Below the pieces are notes generated by a model. The model made no database searches and was not told the origin of the DNA. It worked only from the letters and a program-made list of their open reading frames with translations. A stretch of 64,000 nt of DNA, taken from an uncultured Desulfuromonas sp. (lineage in GTDB: Bacteria; Desulfobacterota; Desulfuromonadia; Desulfuromonadales; Desulfuromonadaceae). The translations under genes were made by a program, and so were the position numbers. The stretch lies in NCBI RefSeq assembly GCF_963678835.1, contig NZ_OY787469.1:2728001-2792000 (forward strand). Direction: 5' to 3'. The stretch's first letter is position 1. Every line of letters begins with the position of its first letter. Positions 52,341 through 63,108 of this stretch are shown piece after piece.

Positions 52341-52377
52341 TAAACCGGCCGCTGTTTTTTCAACAGCGGCCGGTTTA
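52341..52377. terminator. Bidirectional terminator
   Basis: TAAACCGGCCGCTGTT and AACAGCGGCCGGTTTA form a perfect 16-bp stem with a 5-base loop, between the convergent kinase and chemoreceptor genes; A- and T-rich flanks serve both directions. Confidence 0.85.
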
Positions 52378-52417
52378 TTTGTCGGTCTATTTTATATTTT
52401 CATCTCTTTTCAGATTC

Positions 52418-54619
52418 TCAATCGCCCCAGCCGATCTGCGGCGATTCCTGCGTTGGAGACGGAGCATTATTCACAGGGGCGGCTGAATTTCCAGTGACCT
52501 TGAATCGGCCCAGCATGGCACGCATATGCTCAGCCTGGCTGGACAACTCTTCAGCGGCCGCAGCCCCCTCTTCAGCACTGGCGGTATTCTGCTGAGTGAC
52601 CTGATCAATCTGGTTAAGACCCTCGTTAACTTGCGAGATCCCTTCAGCCTGCTCGTTGGCTGCGGTAGAGATCTCACAGATGAGAGCATCCATTTTTGAA
52701 ATACCCTGCATAATTTCCTGCAGAGAACCGGAGGTCCGTTCGGCAATCTGCGAGCCGTTGTTGGCTTTGGACACCGAACCTTCAATCAACTCAGCCGTTT
52801 CACTGGCAGCCTTAGCACTGCGCGCCGCTAAAGTCCGAACCTCTTCAGCGACAACAGCAAATCCTTTACCATGCTGACCGGCACGCGCGGCTTCAACCGC
52901 AGCATTCAACGCCAGCAAGTTGGTCTGAAAGGCAATCTCATCAATGACTTTGATAATCTTTGAAATATCCTGCCCCGCTTCATTGATCTCTTTCATCGCC
53001 TCAACCATGGCGTCCATATTGGTATTACCTTCATCCGCCGATTTTATCGCCGCGCCGGACAATTGGTTTGCCACTGTGGCATTGTCGGCATTTTGACGGG
53101 TCTGACTGGCAATTTCAGTCATTGAACTGGTAATCTCCTGCAGAGACGCCGCTTGCTCCGTTGCGCCCTGCGATAACGCCTGACTGACATCCGACACCTG
53201 CATGGAGCCGGAAACAATCTGACTGCTGGCGCCATTGACTTCAGAAACGAGGCTACCGAGACCAGCCACCATCTCCTGAAGAGCCTTACCAAATTCATCT
53301 TTTTCCGATGCCAGATGCACTTCAGGGGTCAGATCACCACCTGCAATGACTTTAGCCAGTTTCGCTTTATCAGCGAGACTGTCACACATGGCGTTCAGGC
53401 TGGCGGAGAGAACTCCCATCTCATCTTCTCGCTCAATATCGAGGCGCTGACTCAAATCGCCCAGAGCAATGGCTTCTGTGACACCAACAGCCTGACTGAG
53501 CGGTTTGGTGATGAAATTGGTCACCACCAGAACTATCCCCCCAATCAAGATCAGCAAGAACAGAGCGGCAAAAATACTTTTCTGCTCGATAGATGCCAGA
53601 GAGGCCAGACCAGTACTCTTGATGGACGCCAGACTCGTCAGTGTTTCACTGACATCTTCCGTCATCACCATCAGACCGGCCTGTTTACCGGAAAAATCCT
53701 TAATCGGAAAAACCGTTACATAATAGGTATCGACCAATTCCGAATGCAATGATCCCACACCGGCATTGAGGCGGTTGATATCCACCAGACGACTGACGAG
53801 TGATGAATTGGTTGATGCACATAAAACATACTTGCTGCCCAGTACCGGATATTTTTTCGCGTCTTGAAGTTTGGTGGCAATGGGCAACAGGTCGGCGTTC
53901 ATATACACGGAATAATTTTGCGTTGGAGCTGTTTTCGAAATTTTCAACAGGGCATTAAATGGCAACAGCACTTCCGCCGAACCAAGATGGCTGCCTGAAT
54001 CCTCAATCGGCACCAAACCACGAATGGCAAAACCACCCCGACCAACTTCAATGCCGCTGATCGGTTTGTGACGACCACTGTTTATTTCAAGAACAGTTTT
54101 ACGAAATCCTGTCAGGTCATCCGAGATATCAATCTTCTGACCATTGCGTTTGGTCTGCCAACCGTCGCGCCACAACCGCACCAGGCTACGCCCGGTCGGC
54201 AAGTGAAAATGAAGTTTTAGTTCAGCAAGACCGGTCTCTTTTTTAAAACCGGCGATAACCGGCTTAAACATTTCACGCAGTTGAACACGCGCTTGTTGCC
54301 CTGAATCATCGCTCTCGTCATCCAAGTTGCCGGAATGAGCGAGGCGGTAGGCCTCAACCACTCCGGGAAGTTGACTGAGGATAGCGGCTTGCTCCAGGGC
54401 TTTTCGTCCCATGCGATCAATATTGCCGTTAATATCTTGGACTTTAGCTGCGGTGTTAGCGACCAGGGACCGTTCAGAGAGCTGTTGGGTTGTCTGCGAC
54501 TGGCTGTCTACCAATAACGTGATGGCATTTTTCATGCCGAACATGCCGACAACAAAGGCAAAGATCAACACGCCAAAGACAGGCAATAGAAACTTGGTCC
54601 GGATTTTCTTTACGCGCAT
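52418..54619 (-). CDS. Methyl-accepting chemotaxis protein with large periplasmic sensor
   Basis: 733 residues: TM1 (about 10-32), a periplasmic Cache-like sensor (about 33-345; [20 protein letters not shown] and [16 protein letters not shown] are typical), TM2 (about 350-372), HAMP, then a cytoplasmic signalling hairpin whose tip [21 protein letters not shown] is the universal CheA/CheW contact. The C-terminus ends in a flexible tail (QIGWGD) that could tether methylation enzymes. TAGGAGG precedes the ATG. The gene stands alone, with no other che genes in the window. Confidence 0.92.
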   Translation of the reverse strand: MRVKKIRTKFLLPVFGVLIFAFVVGMFGMKNAITLLVDSQSQTTQQLSERSLVANTAAKVQDINGNIDRMGRKALEQAAILSQLPGVVEAYRLAHSGNLDDESDDSGQQARVQLREMFKPVIAGFKKETGLAELKLHFHLPTGRSLVRLWRDGWQTKRNGQKIDISDDLTGFRKTVLEINSGRHKPISGIEVGRGGFAIRGLVPIEDSGSHLGSAEVLLPFNALLKISKTAPTQNYSVYMNADLLPIATKLQDAKKYPVLGSKYVLCASTNSSLVSRLVDINRLNAGVGSLHSELVDTYYVTVFPIKDFSGKQAGLMVMTEDVSETLTSLASIKSTGLASLASIEQKSIFAALFLLILIGGIVLVVTNFITKPLSQAVGVTEAIALGDLSQRLDIEREDEMGVLSASLNAMCDSLADKAKLAKVIAGGDLTPEVHLASEKDEFGKALQEMVAGLGSLVSEVNGASSQIVSGSMQVSDVSQALSQGATEQAASLQEITSSMTEIASQTRQNADNATVANQLSGAAIKSADEGNTNMDAMVEAMKEINEAGQDISKIIKVIDEIAFQTNLLALNAAVEAARAGQHGKGFAVVAEEVRTLAARSAKAASETAELIEGSVSKANNGSQIAERTSGSLQEIMQGISKMDALICEISTAANEQAEGISQVNEGLNQIDQVTQQNTASAEEGAAAAEELSSQAEHMRAMLGRFKVTGNSAAPVNNAPSPTQESPQIGWGD

Positions 54620-54740
54620 AACATTCGCCTCCTAGAAAACGGTTGTTTTCCTTTTAATAATTAAAATAACAGCAATCCAGAAAATTGCATCACTTAAAAA
54701 ATTAATTAGTTACGCCAACATTAGAACGAAAAATCCATTA

Positions 54741-55253
54741 TCAATGAGAAGATAAATGACCAACGTCGCCTTCCGGCATTAATGCCTTGCGTTTGCGACG
54801 TCGACGCGAGCGAGCTTCTCCTCCTTCATTCAACGCCTGCTCAAAATCGGTTTCGGCAATAATCTCTGGAACCGTCACCGGCGTTCCATTATGATCCAGG
54901 GCCACAAACACAAGCAGTGAAGTCAGACACAACTGCTTCTCGCCGCTCATCAGATCTTCAGCAACCACTTTAACATAAACTTCCAACGAGGTCGTTCCGG
55001 TCCAACAGACGAATGATTCCAACGTCACCGCCTGACCAACGCGCACCGGGCAAAGAAATTCAACAGAATCAATAAATGCCGTCACGACAGAGGTGCGCGC
55101 ATGCCGCATGGCAGAAATACTGGCAACTTCATCGACATTGGCCATCATTTTTCCACCAAACAATGTTCCATGGGTATTGGCATCAGGAGGAAGCACAACG
55201 GAAGTTTTCGTGACCCGCGATTCACTGCACGCTTTTGCCCACTTTTCACTCAT
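54741..55253 (-). CDS. Acyl-CoA thioesterase (hotdog fold)
   Basis: 170 residues. The hotdog domain (about 15-130) has PDANTHGTLFGGKMMANVDE, the conserved active-site loop of the YciA/BACH group, and VEFLCPVRVGQAVTLES. It should cleave acyl-CoA to free acid and CoA. The C-terminal 40 residues are charged and contain a run of Arg/Lys (RSRRRRKRK) not usual in the family. AGGAGG lies upstream. Given the ole genes in the window, it could affect acyl-CoA supply; that is inference. Confidence 0.85.
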   Translation of the reverse strand: MSEKWAKACSESRVTKTSVVLPPDANTHGTLFGGKMMANVDEVASISAMRHARTSVVTAFIDSVEFLCPVRVGQAVTLESFVCWTGTTSLEVYVKVVAEDLMSGEKQLCLTSLLVFVALDHNGTPVTVPEIIAETDFEQALNEGGEARSRRRRKRKALMPEGDVGHLSSH

Positions 55254-55428
55254 AAGACCTCCTACGATAATTCATTTAACCTCACTCACATATTAACAAT
55301 CTCACCTGCAAAATATCAAGCGCTCTTTTGTGAGAATTGTTAAACAAAAAAAAGTCCCTTACGAACCCGCAAAGGACTAATATCATAGAAAAATTTTGAA
55401 GCTCAAACGTCACAAAACCGGCAGTAAC

Positions 55429-56295
55429 TCACTTATTCATTCTGGCCAGAACAGTTGCTTTTTCTTCTTGATATTCTTTACTCGAAATTAATCCATCTTC
55501 AAACAAGCTTTTTAAAAATTTGAGCTGTTGTTTGATCGCCTGCTGCTGTTGCCGACGAGTCATGGAGGGAGCATTTGTTTCAGCGCTCGCTTGCTGATTC
55601 GTAGCCTCCGGCGGCAAGGAAAGCGTCGTTTGTGGCAAGACAACAGCAACATACCGGTCTTCAACCATGAGATGGTCTTCAAACGTTTTCATATCCGCTT
55701 CAAGCCACATGGAAGACGGACTGCCGCCAGCCATTTTTTTCAGCTGTAATCCGGGTTTATCTACAACCAGCGGTGTTGCTGACCCGTCAAACGCAAGAGG
55801 ACTCAACTTGGCATACTGATGATACATTGCGGACGTTTCACTCGGTGCTCGCTTGGCATTGATAAAGCTGAAGGCGATGTTCACCTTGCTGTCGGGTGCA
55901 ACAAACATCACCCCTTCTGTTTTGCGACTGTTACTGAACAGGATCCCCTGTTTCTGGCCAAACGAGACAAAGCGCACCCACTGGTCTGGTGAGGCCTGTT
56001 GCAAAGCCTGCTGCAATGACGGTGCGAGTCGCTCAATTTCAACCGCCTGAAAGACCGCCATTGGTGCTTCTTTGCTGACAAGGCCTGACTCCCCCACATA
56101 GACCAGTTGTGCCAGAAGGTCTTTAATCTCATCCAGTTCCAGGTTATGGGGATGAGCAAAAGCCCTGTCATGCTGTTGTTCAAGGACAACAGCATGATGG
56201 TACTGTTTTGCAACAAAGGTCTGTCCCGACTGCAAATTGGCGCACGCGGTTAGTGCCAGCAGAACAACGCTCCAGATAACAGCATGTTTTTTCAT
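55429..56295 (-). CDS. Lipoprotein with C-terminal SHOCT domain
   Basis: 288 residues from the ATG at 56295 (GAGGTG upstream). The lipoprotein signal has lipobox LLALTAC. The central part (about 25-235) has no family I recognise. After a Gln-rich linker, the last 30 residues (LKFLKSLFEDGLISSKEYQE) are a clear SHOCT domain, a short helical oligomerisation or tethering unit. It lies just downstream of the porin gene on the same strand; an inverted repeat separates them. Confidence 0.75.
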   Translation of the reverse strand: MKKHAVIWSVVLLALTACANLQSGQTFVAKQYHHAVVLEQQHDRAFAHPHNLELDEIKDLLAQLVYVGESGLVSKEAPMAVFQAVEIERLAPSLQQALQQASPDQWVRFVSFGQKQGILFSNSRKTEGVMFVAPDSKVNIAFSFINAKRAPSETSAMYHQYAKLSPLAFDGSATPLVVDKPGLQLKKMAGGSPSSMWLEADMKTFEDHLMVEDRYVAVVLPQTTLSLPPEATNQQASAETNAPSMTRRQQQQAIKQQLKFLKSLFEDGLISSKEYQEEKATVLARMNK

Positions 56296-56363
56296 AATCA
56301 CCTCACGCAGAAAGCCATGTAACACAGCCCTTCAGAGGAGGGGCAAGCAGCCTCTGACTTACA

Positions 56364-56403
56364 AAGGCAAGCCTCTGCTCTGTTAAGGAGAAGGGCTTGC
56401 CTT
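56364..56403 (-). terminator. Weak terminator-like inverted repeat after porin gene
   Basis: AAGGCAAGCC (56364-56373) pairs with GGCTTGCCTT (56394-56403) around a 20-base loop, starting 8 nt past the porin stop on the minus strand. No T run follows, so readthrough into the SHOCT lipoprotein gene is possible. Confidence 0.4.
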
Positions 56404-56410
56404 GATCTTT

Positions 56411-57577
56411 TTAGAAGCTGACAATCGCGCCAAGAGCGATCGTTTTGGTTTCTTCCTCAGCATTGCCGATCGAAATCTCGTTGATGTTGTATTCACCAAC
56501 CAGTTTCAGACCTTCATTCACCGTATAGAAGATAGCACCGGTTTTGGTTTCATTTTCCCAATCCTCGACGCCGACATCGCCATCAAGCTCACTTTCGCCA
56601 TAGGATCCGACAAAGCGGAAGGCTCCGAGGGTGTAAGCAGCCTGAAGCAGATAGCCTTCAGAGTCCAGCTCATCACCATTGGCATCGACCACAGGAAGTC
56701 CCAGCGTTGTATCAACTCCGGCACCAAGTTCGAAACCGAGGCCACTGGCCTGATAACCGGAAGCATGAAGGGCCAGACCGGCAAAACTGGCACGGATGCC
56801 GTAAGAAACGCCGTTGGTATCGATGTCGTTATCATCGTTTTCGGAAGACTGGGTCAAGAAACCGGTCCACGCTGTGATGCCACCTTGTTTATAGGTGTAA
56901 TTGTAGGTCAGTTCGCCTTCAAAACGCGGGGCATGTTCTTCACCACCAACTGCGGTGCGTGACGGATCAACAACACCAATGGTCAATTTGAATCCTGCCA
57001 CTTGCGGTGAACGATACGTGATCTGTGCCGACGGGAACGGGTAGGTATAACCGGTACCGATGTTGCCAAAAGAGACCCCGTTTCCGTCAATCAACCCCAT
57101 CGTATCGCTGACATTTCCGTAACCAAGCAGGATTTCATCGAGAAAAATGTTGGAGCGATTAAAAATAGTGAAATCCTTACCGATCAGAATCTGGCCCCAA
57201 CTGCCATCAACAGTGCCGTAAAACTGGCGAGTATCGATGCCGGATTCGGTGACATTGTTATCGCTGTCATTAATCGTTACCCAGAAGGAGGCACGCCCTC
57301 CCAATTTCAGATCACCGATCTGCTTGCTGAAATTGAATCCAATCCAGTTGGGCAAAAAGCCCATCTTAACCCGTGACTGTTCACGGTCGGAGCCGGCAAT
57401 GGCTTCCATTGCAGCATTTTTATCACTGTCACTATGGACATAAAACGTGTTAAACGATCCATCAACGCTGAATGTTGTGGCATCCGCTTCGTAGAGTGTG
57501 AGGGCAGCAAACGCGGCCTGCCCACTCAACATAAAAATGATCGCTCCACAAACTACCCCCCAAAACAATTTACGCAT
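56411..57577 (-). CDS. Outer-membrane porin
   Basis: 388 residues, signal peptide about 1-25 (AFA-AL). The chain is a succession of short amphipathic beta strands with Gly/Asn/Asp-rich turns and ends IALGAIVSF, a typical barrel C-terminus. Segments such as WGQILIGKDFTIFNRS resemble the general-diffusion or phosphate-selective porins of Proteobacteria (porin_4-like). The ATG at 57577 has GGGAGAG upstream, preferred over the ATG at 57589. It is probably a major outer-membrane channel; substrate unknown. Confidence 0.85.
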   Translation of the reverse strand: MRKLFWGVVCGAIIFMLSGQAAFAALTLYEADATTFSVDGSFNTFYVHSDSDKNAAMEAIAGSDREQSRVKMGFLPNWIGFNFSKQIGDLKLGGRASFWVTINDSDNNVTESGIDTRQFYGTVDGSWGQILIGKDFTIFNRSNIFLDEILLGYGNVSDTMGLIDGNGVSFGNIGTGYTYPFPSAQITYRSPQVAGFKLTIGVVDPSRTAVGGEEHAPRFEGELTYNYTYKQGGITAWTGFLTQSSENDDNDIDTNGVSYGIRASFAGLALHASGYQASGLGFELGAGVDTTLGLPVVDANGDELDSEGYLLQAAYTLGAFRFVGSYGESELDGDVGVEDWENETKTGAIFYTVNEGLKLVGEYNINEISIGNAEEETKTIALGAIVSF

Positions 57578-57958
57578 ACTCTCTCCCATTTTGATTGATG
57601 TGACATTTTGGCATCATAAATTAACAACTAATTCATGACACAACCTCTCCTTAGTCATAAAAAAAGAACGACGTTTACATCGTTGTAAAACTTGAAAGGC
57701 TTCTAAGCCATGTTCATGCCAAAAACATCACATCATGATAAAACGGGAGTTTATTATATATTTTTACAAATATTGCACATTAAATGATTTAATTTGGACC
57801 ATAATGGAACAATTACCAAAAGCCACAAGAGACACAATGCGCCAATATGTGACACATCGTATACATTACGCACGATAATCATTAGATTCGCATCATTCGA
57901 TTATGGCAAATAAAACAACTTACTATTTTTATTAACAGCTCTTCGGAAAAATCAACAA
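57578..57958. other. AT-rich intergenic region upstream of porin
   Basis: 381 bp without a believable ORF, the most AT-rich stretch of this part of the window. An inverted pair ACGATGTAAACGTCGT-like near 57668-57684 could be a regulatory site. Several -10-like AT strings exist, but I cannot choose a promoter. Confidence 0.5.
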
Positions 57959-58870
57959 TCAGGGGTGATAGCGAAGATGATAAAGGCGGGTTTTACAGTG
58001 CGTTTTTTTTTCAGGAAAGTCCTCTCCTGAGTCCAGGCAGCCCAACCGTTCCGCACAGGGCAGATACGCGGCAATCAAGTCCTCAAGAAAGGATTCTTCA
58101 ACATGGGGACCATTGAGGCAAAGCACCAGCTCGCCACCGGGAACAACCCAGTTCGGAAGACGTTGCAACAGCTTTGGCCAATGGGTCTGGGCTGTAAAAC
58201 TCCGTCCCTGCTGGGCAGGAGGATCACAGACAATCAGATCAAAAGGAGCCAGTTTACGCATGCGGCTGTTACTGCGAAAAACCTCTACAGCCACAAAGCT
58301 GGCATCGCGCAGGTCATAGCCATTAAGTTGATGATTGGCGCGGCCAAGCTCTAGCGCACTGCGACTCATATCAACATTACACACGTTCCTGGCGCCACCC
58401 GCCAGTGCCGCGATGGAAAAGGAGCAGGTATAGGCAAACAGGTTGAGCACTTTTTTGCCTTGAGCCCGTTGACGAACTAGACGGCGGCCAAAAGCCATAT
58501 CCGGGAAAAAACCGAGGTTCTGCCCACGATCAAGCTGAAGATGGTAACGCAGGCCATCCTCGAGCGCCTCAGGATGATCCGGAGGATCGCCAGACACCAC
58601 ACGGACCGGACAGCCCTGTTGATAACGAAACTGCACCACCACGCAACGTGCGTCAACAATCAGCTCACGCAACTCGGCAGCAATCGCCTCAAGCCACGAG
58701 GCGTCGCGCTGCCGATACAAACAGATCAGGATCAGATGCGGGTGGTAATCGATGACCACATCGTCGTAGCCGGCAAAACATTGCCCACGGCCATAAAACA
58801 ACCGCCGACTTTCACCGTTGGCGGGGAGATGATGTTGTACTTCGGTTAACAGGGGCGACAATGGTTGCAT
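57959..58870 (-). CDS. SAM-dependent methyltransferase, RlmI/RlmK type
   Basis: 303 residues. A beta-rich N-terminal region (about 20-120) precedes a Rossmann methyltransferase domain. Motif I reads VLNLFAYTCSFSIAALAGGA (about 141-160), motif II VCNVDMSRSALELGR, and the catalytic DLIVCDPPAQQG. This matches the 23S rRNA cytosine-C5 methyltransferase group (RlmI, RlmK C-terminal part), though the chain is shorter and lacks an obvious PUA domain. The target is therefore uncertain. Followed upstream by a DUF4197 gene in the same direction, 8 bp apart. Confidence 0.82.
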   Translation of the reverse strand: MQPLSPLLTEVQHHLPANGESRRLFYGRGQCFAGYDDVVIDYHPHLILICLYRQRDASWLEAIAAELRELIVDARCVVVQFRYQQGCPVRVVSGDPPDHPEALEDGLRYHLQLDRGQNLGFFPDMAFGRRLVRQRAQGKKVLNLFAYTCSFSIAALAGGARNVCNVDMSRSALELGRANHQLNGYDLRDASFVAVEVFRSNSRMRKLAPFDLIVCDPPAQQGRSFTAQTHWPKLLQRLPNWVVPGGELVLCLNGPHVEESFLEDLIAAYLPCAERLGCLDSGEDFPEKKTHCKTRLYHLRYHP

Positions 58871-58878
58871 ACCTGTGG

Positions 58879-59613
58879 TCAGTCCTGCGCCGCAAAAACT
58901 TTTTTCAGCAGCTCGGTTGTCCGTTTGGCCGGGTCTTGGCGAATCTTGACCTCTTCAATGGCCAGCATGGTAAACACACCATCCTGAGCTTCATCGACAA
59001 TATACTGTTCAAGGTCAAATTGCGGCTTAGACGTGAACGGTAAGGCATTGTAGGCATTTACCAGTGTTGTGTAATAACCATACACACCAACTTCAGCCAT
59101 TTTGTCCTGCACAATGGGCTTGAACTTATCCGACAGTTGCGCGGAGGTCTTGTCACGAAAATAATCCGTGGCTGCCGTATTATCACCCTGTAAAATCCCC
59201 ATGGCATCGGTCAGAGTCATCGACGTGATGGCCTCCCAGAACACCCCTTTGGCTTCGCCGGAAGCACTCTCTGCTGCGCGATTCATGGCCACTTCAAACT
59301 CATCAACATACGAGCCCATACCGACACGACGCAATGTGGTGCTCACTTTCTGCAACGACTCGGGCATCGCAATACGGATCAGGGAATTTCCGAGAAAGCC
59401 GTCCTCAGTCGAGGTCAAAGAGACTGCGCGTTCACTGCCGACCCGCAGGGCTTCTTTGAGTCCTGAGGCAACGGTGGATTCGTCAAGGGCGCTGGCCGTG
59501 GTTGTCGAGGTGAGCAAACTCCCAAGCAATGGGGATTGGGCGACTTCAACACAACCGGTGCAGAGACTGATCATGACCGTGATAGCGGCTGCAAACCAAT
59601 AATTTCGTTTCAT
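58879..59613 (-). CDS. DUF4197-family lipoprotein
   Basis: 244 residues from the ATG at 59613 (GGAGGGA upstream; an ORF extension to 59682 is unlikely). The signal ends SLCTGC, a probable lipobox. The mature part matches DUF4197: VASGLKEALRVGSERAVSLT, NSLIRIAMPESLQKVSTTLR, VFWEAITSMTLTDAMGILQG and YFRDKTSAQLSDKFKPIV. The family is periplasmic and uncharacterised. It lies 8 bp before the methyltransferase gene and is probably cotranscribed with it. Confidence 0.85.
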   Translation of the reverse strand: MKRNYWFAAAITVMISLCTGCVEVAQSPLLGSLLTSTTTASALDESTVASGLKEALRVGSERAVSLTSTEDGFLGNSLIRIAMPESLQKVSTTLRRVGMGSYVDEFEVAMNRAAESASGEAKGVFWEAITSMTLTDAMGILQGDNTAATDYFRDKTSAQLSDKFKPIVQDKMAEVGVYGYYTTLVNAYNALPFTSKPQFDLEQYIVDEAQDGVFTMLAIEEVKIRQDPAKRTTELLKKVFAAQD

Positions 59614-59876
59614 TCTTCCCTCCTGTTCATCGTCCAACGACCTCCTTCGCATCAGCAAATGTTTTCTACTTGCTCCCCACATAACTTGTTTTTTCGGCCT
59701 ACTGAACCGGAGGATTGTAGTCCTTTTAGCAGAAACACCTTCTGAAAACAGCCTGGAAAACGACGTTTAACCGTCACGAACACATCACCTTCAACACGAT
59801 TTTAATATTGACAGAGCACTGCCTGGAACGCTACACAAAATCTTTCCTTTGCCATCACAGGATTTCACCACAACAC

Positions 59877-61406
59877 ATGCTACTCATCCACCCTCCCATC
59901 GCCAAAGCCTGTGAGCCGCCGGCGGGTCTCGCTATCCTGGCCGGAGTTCTGCGCGCCCATGGGCTGAACTGTCAGGTGATTGACTGCAATCTTGAAGCAC
60001 AGGAACATCTCATTCAAGCCCCTGCCGTTAGTGATGACACTTGGACGCGGCGGGCGAAAAAACATGCGTCGAGTAACCTTGAAACCATCCGCCAGCCTGC
60101 ACTGTATCACACGTTTTCCCGTTATCAACGCTGTGTTGCCGATCTCAATCGCGCCCTTAATCAGAGCAGCCAACAGGCGGCCATGACGTTGAGCAACTAT
60201 ACCGACAGCAGCTTTTCCTGCGTGCGCAGTGACGATCTGCTGGCCGCAGTGGAGCACCCGGAACAGAGTCCTTTCCATGACTATTTTATGAACCGCTTGC
60301 CCCAGGCTCTGGAAGAAAACGCACCGCAAGTCATCGGCATTTCTCTCAATTTTATGAGTCAGGCGGTTCCAACCTTTGCCATGATCGGTCTGCTGAAAAA
60401 AATCGCTCCACAACTGACCATCATTGTCGGTGGCGGATTGATGACATCCTGGATGCGCCACCCGAACTGGCAAAACCCTTTTTCTGGCTGCATTGATCAC
60501 TGTATTGATGGCCCTGGCGAATCCGCGTTGCTGAGACTGCTCGGTGTTCATCTCCAGCAAAACCGGACGGCCCCACCGGACTATTCAGTCCTGCCGATGG
60601 AGCGCTACTGGTCTCCGTCGCCCATTCTTCCTCTGGCAACATCCCGCGGCTGTTACTGGAACCGCTGCACCTTTTGCCCGGAACGCGCCGAACAAAACCC
60701 CTATCAGCCTCTGGCCGTGTCCAGCGTTGTTGAGCAACTCCAGCACTTGTGCAGCGAATGGCAACCGGGACTGGTTCATCTACTGGACAACGCAATTAGC
60801 CCGGCGCTGATTAATGCGCTGATTGCCCAGCCTCTGCCTGCCCCCTGGTACGGCTTTGCCCGAATCAGCGAACAATTAGCCGATCCCGACTATTGCCGGG
60901 CCTTACGACAATCCGGTTGTGTCATGATCAAGTTGGGCGTGGAGTCTGGAGAGAACCAGGTTCTGGAAAGCATGGATAAAGGCGTCACCGTCGAGCTGAC
61001 GGAACGGGTGCTGAACAGCCTCAAGCAGGCCGGCATCGCGACCTACGTCTATCTGCTGTTCGGCACGCCGAATGAAAATCTTGACGCTGCAGAAGCAACC
61101 CGCCAATTTATCTGCCGCAACCACGATGCCATCGGCTTTTTGAATCTGGCGATTTTCAACCTGCCGACCAACAGCCCGGATGCCCAACGTCTTGACCTAC
61201 GCCCGTTTTATCAGGGGGATTTGAGCCTCTACAGTGACTTTGACCATCCCAAAGGCTGGAATCGAGGTGAGGTGCGCCGCTTCATCGACAAACGGATTAA
61301 AAAACAACCGCTCATTGCGGAGATTCTACGACGCGATCCGCCGCAGTTCACCTCCAACCATGCCGCGTATTTTTGTTCAAAGCAAGGGTGGTCCGACGGG
61401 CGCTAA
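59877..61406 (+). CDS. B12-binding-type radical SAM protein
   Basis: 509 residues from the ATG at 59877; the frame is open from a TTG at 59808, but MLLIHPP is the usual N-terminus. The N-terminal half resembles a cobalamin-binding Rossmann domain (PPAGLAILAGVLRAHG, VIGISLNFMSQAVPTF, IIVGGG), without the DxHxxG motif, so cobalamin may not be bound base-off. The radical SAM half has the cluster motif CYWNRCTFC (about 258-266), then GVESGENQVLESMDKGVT and YLLFGTPNE. Reaction and substrate unknown; no pathway genes adjoin it. Confidence 0.82.
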   Translation: MLLIHPPIAKACEPPAGLAILAGVLRAHGLNCQVIDCNLEAQEHLIQAPAVSDDTWTRRAKKHASSNLETIRQPALYHTFSRYQRCVADLNRALNQSSQQAAMTLSNYTDSSFSCVRSDDLLAAVEHPEQSPFHDYFMNRLPQALEENAPQVIGISLNFMSQAVPTFAMIGLLKKIAPQLTIIVGGGLMTSWMRHPNWQNPFSGCIDHCIDGPGESALLRLLGVHLQQNRTAPPDYSVLPMERYWSPSPILPLATSRGCYWNRCTFCPERAEQNPYQPLAVSSVVEQLQHLCSEWQPGLVHLLDNAISPALINALIAQPLPAPWYGFARISEQLADPDYCRALRQSGCVMIKLGVESGENQVLESMDKGVTVELTERVLNSLKQAGIATYVYLLFGTPNENLDAAEATRQFICRNHDAIGFLNLAIFNLPTNSPDAQRLDLRPFYQGDLSLYSDFDHPKGWNRGEVRRFIDKRIKKQPLIAEILRRDPPQFTSNHAAYFCSKQGWSDGR

Positions 61407-61483
61407 TGTCCACGTCGTGTGGGCACCAAGGAGTGCTCAACGATGATGTTCGCTAAAAGAAAAACAAGTTAAACGAAGGGATT

Positions 61484-61744
61484 TTACAGCTTTGCCTCAG
61501 GCAACTCCGGCAAGCGGTTCAAGGCCGCAACATAACGCTGCAGATCAAACGATTCACCACTTTTCAGAACATCAAACACCTCGGAGATCACCACACAACC
61601 TATCAACTCACGTGCTTCCGGCTCCGGATAGCCTTCATTGACCAGACGGACCAGCGTTTCAGTCACCTCGGGCGGTTCATTGGTATCAATCTGTTCCTGG
61701 ACTACCTGGGCGATGGCATTTTCAATGCGGGGATGGACGTCCAT
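61484..61744 (-). CDS. Small unknown protein (DUF1841-like)
   Basis: 86 residues, acidic and helical, beginning MDVHPRIENAIAQVVQEQID and containing LVRLVNEGYPEPEARELIG, which recalls the C-terminal part of DUF1841 proteins in the Geobacter group. No signal peptide or TM helix. GGAGGG precedes the ATG. It is a single-gene transcript, convergent with the radical SAM gene. Function unknown. Confidence 0.65.
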   Translation of the reverse strand: MDVHPRIENAIAQVVQEQIDTNEPPEVTETLVRLVNEGYPEPEARELIGCVVISEVFDVLKSGESFDLQRYVAALNRLPELPEAKL

Positions 61745-61973
61745 GTTCCCTCCTGTAGAGATGGTAAAAGTTCTTTGTTCGGGGGCACAGACTAACCATC
61801 CAACCTGAAAAAATCAAGAAATTCTCCAGTGCCCTGTCTGGTGCGTTGATTGTAAGAATTCTGAGTTATTTTTTTCACTGTCAAGGCGTGCCACCGTCCG
61901 GTCCACCGGAAAATGCCAGGGCTTCCTTGGCGGAAAATGATTTTGTGACCACCACAACCGACAATAGGGCCTG

Positions 61974-62909
61974 TCAGGTATAGCTGCGCAGCAGATACAA
62001 AATCAGGGTATAACTCAAAGAGGACATGGCAGTGGACATCACAACAATCGATCCGGCCAGTTCGGCATCCCCTTTCATCTGTTGCGCCATGATAAAGGTA
62101 GCCATGGCTGTTGGCGCTGCCGACAGGAGCACTCCAACCTGCAGATCAAGCCCTGAGATCCCCAGATAGCGCAACAACAGATAGGCCAGCAACGGCATCC
62201 ACAACAACTTGGTGCCCATAGCCATGCCGGCACACACCAGATCACCACGCAAACGGTTGAGGGAAAAAGCCCCTCCCAGTGACAGCAACGCCAGCGGTAA
62301 GGTCATCCCCGTGGAAATCTTGAGACCGCGCTCAATCACAATCGGCAGCGGCCAGGAAAAATAACTCCAGACAATACCGGCACAGGCCGCAAGAATCAGC
62401 GGATTTTCAATCACCTGCATTGACCAGAATCTCCAGCCCTTGCCTTCACCAGCATGACGATGCGGCAACAGCAACGCTGAGACCGCCAGCAGATTGTAAA
62501 GCGGCACCAGAAAACCCATCAGTACGCTGGCACGCGTCAAGCCCTCATCACCGTGGGCATTAAAGACAATGGCCAGCCCCATATAGGCAAGATTGCCGCG
62601 AAAAGACCCCTGAGCAAAGGTCCCGAGCTTTGCCGGTGGATAGCGACGCCAGACCGCATAGGCATAGGACACGGCAAAACCGACAACCACACAGGCCATG
62701 GTGGCAAAGACGACCGAGGCATTAAAATTACGGCCAAAATCTGCCGTCGCAATTTTGTAAAACAACAGCAACGGCAGACAAACGTAATAGACCAGTCGAT
62801 TGATCTGGAACAAAAACGCTTCATCAATCAAGCGGATACGGCGGAGAAACCAGCCGAGTATAATCACCAGAAATACAGGTAAGACGATCTCAACAATGTC
62901 GAAAAACAT
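61974..62909 (-). CDS. AEC-family (auxin efflux carrier type) transporter
   Basis: 311 residues with about ten TM helices, arranged as two groups of five. Family features: PVFLVIILGWFLRRIRLIDE at the start, YYVCLPLLLFYKIA, QGSFRGNLAYMGLAI and a Gly-rich GAFSLNRL. Bacterial AEC proteins move malate, malonate or other organic anions, so the substrate here is open. The start is the ATG at 62909 with GGATGG upstream, rather than a TTG at 62921. Confidence 0.85.
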   Translation of the reverse strand: MFFDIVEIVLPVFLVIILGWFLRRIRLIDEAFLFQINRLVYYVCLPLLLFYKIATADFGRNFNASVVFATMACVVVGFAVSYAYAVWRRYPPAKLGTFAQGSFRGNLAYMGLAIVFNAHGDEGLTRASVLMGFLVPLYNLLAVSALLLPHRHAGEGKGWRFWSMQVIENPLILAACAGIVWSYFSWPLPIVIERGLKISTGMTLPLALLSLGGAFSLNRLRGDLVCAGMAMGTKLLWMPLLAYLLLRYLGISGLDLQVGVLLSAAPTAMATFIMAQQMKGDAELAGSIVVMSTAMSSLSYTLILYLLRSYT

Positions 62910-63108
62910 CAGGCCATCCAATAAATAAAATGATCAATGCAGCGTAGAAAGCACAACGCAGACAAAGAAGACGCGAGCCGTTAGTGTACCATAGCACCGG
63001 AACAACACCCGCTCAACAGACGGAACACAGTGCAGGGTTTCATCGAAAAGATATCAACGTTATACTGCAAAAATGTACTGAATTGACATGAACGGAAAAG
63101 GAGTAGCC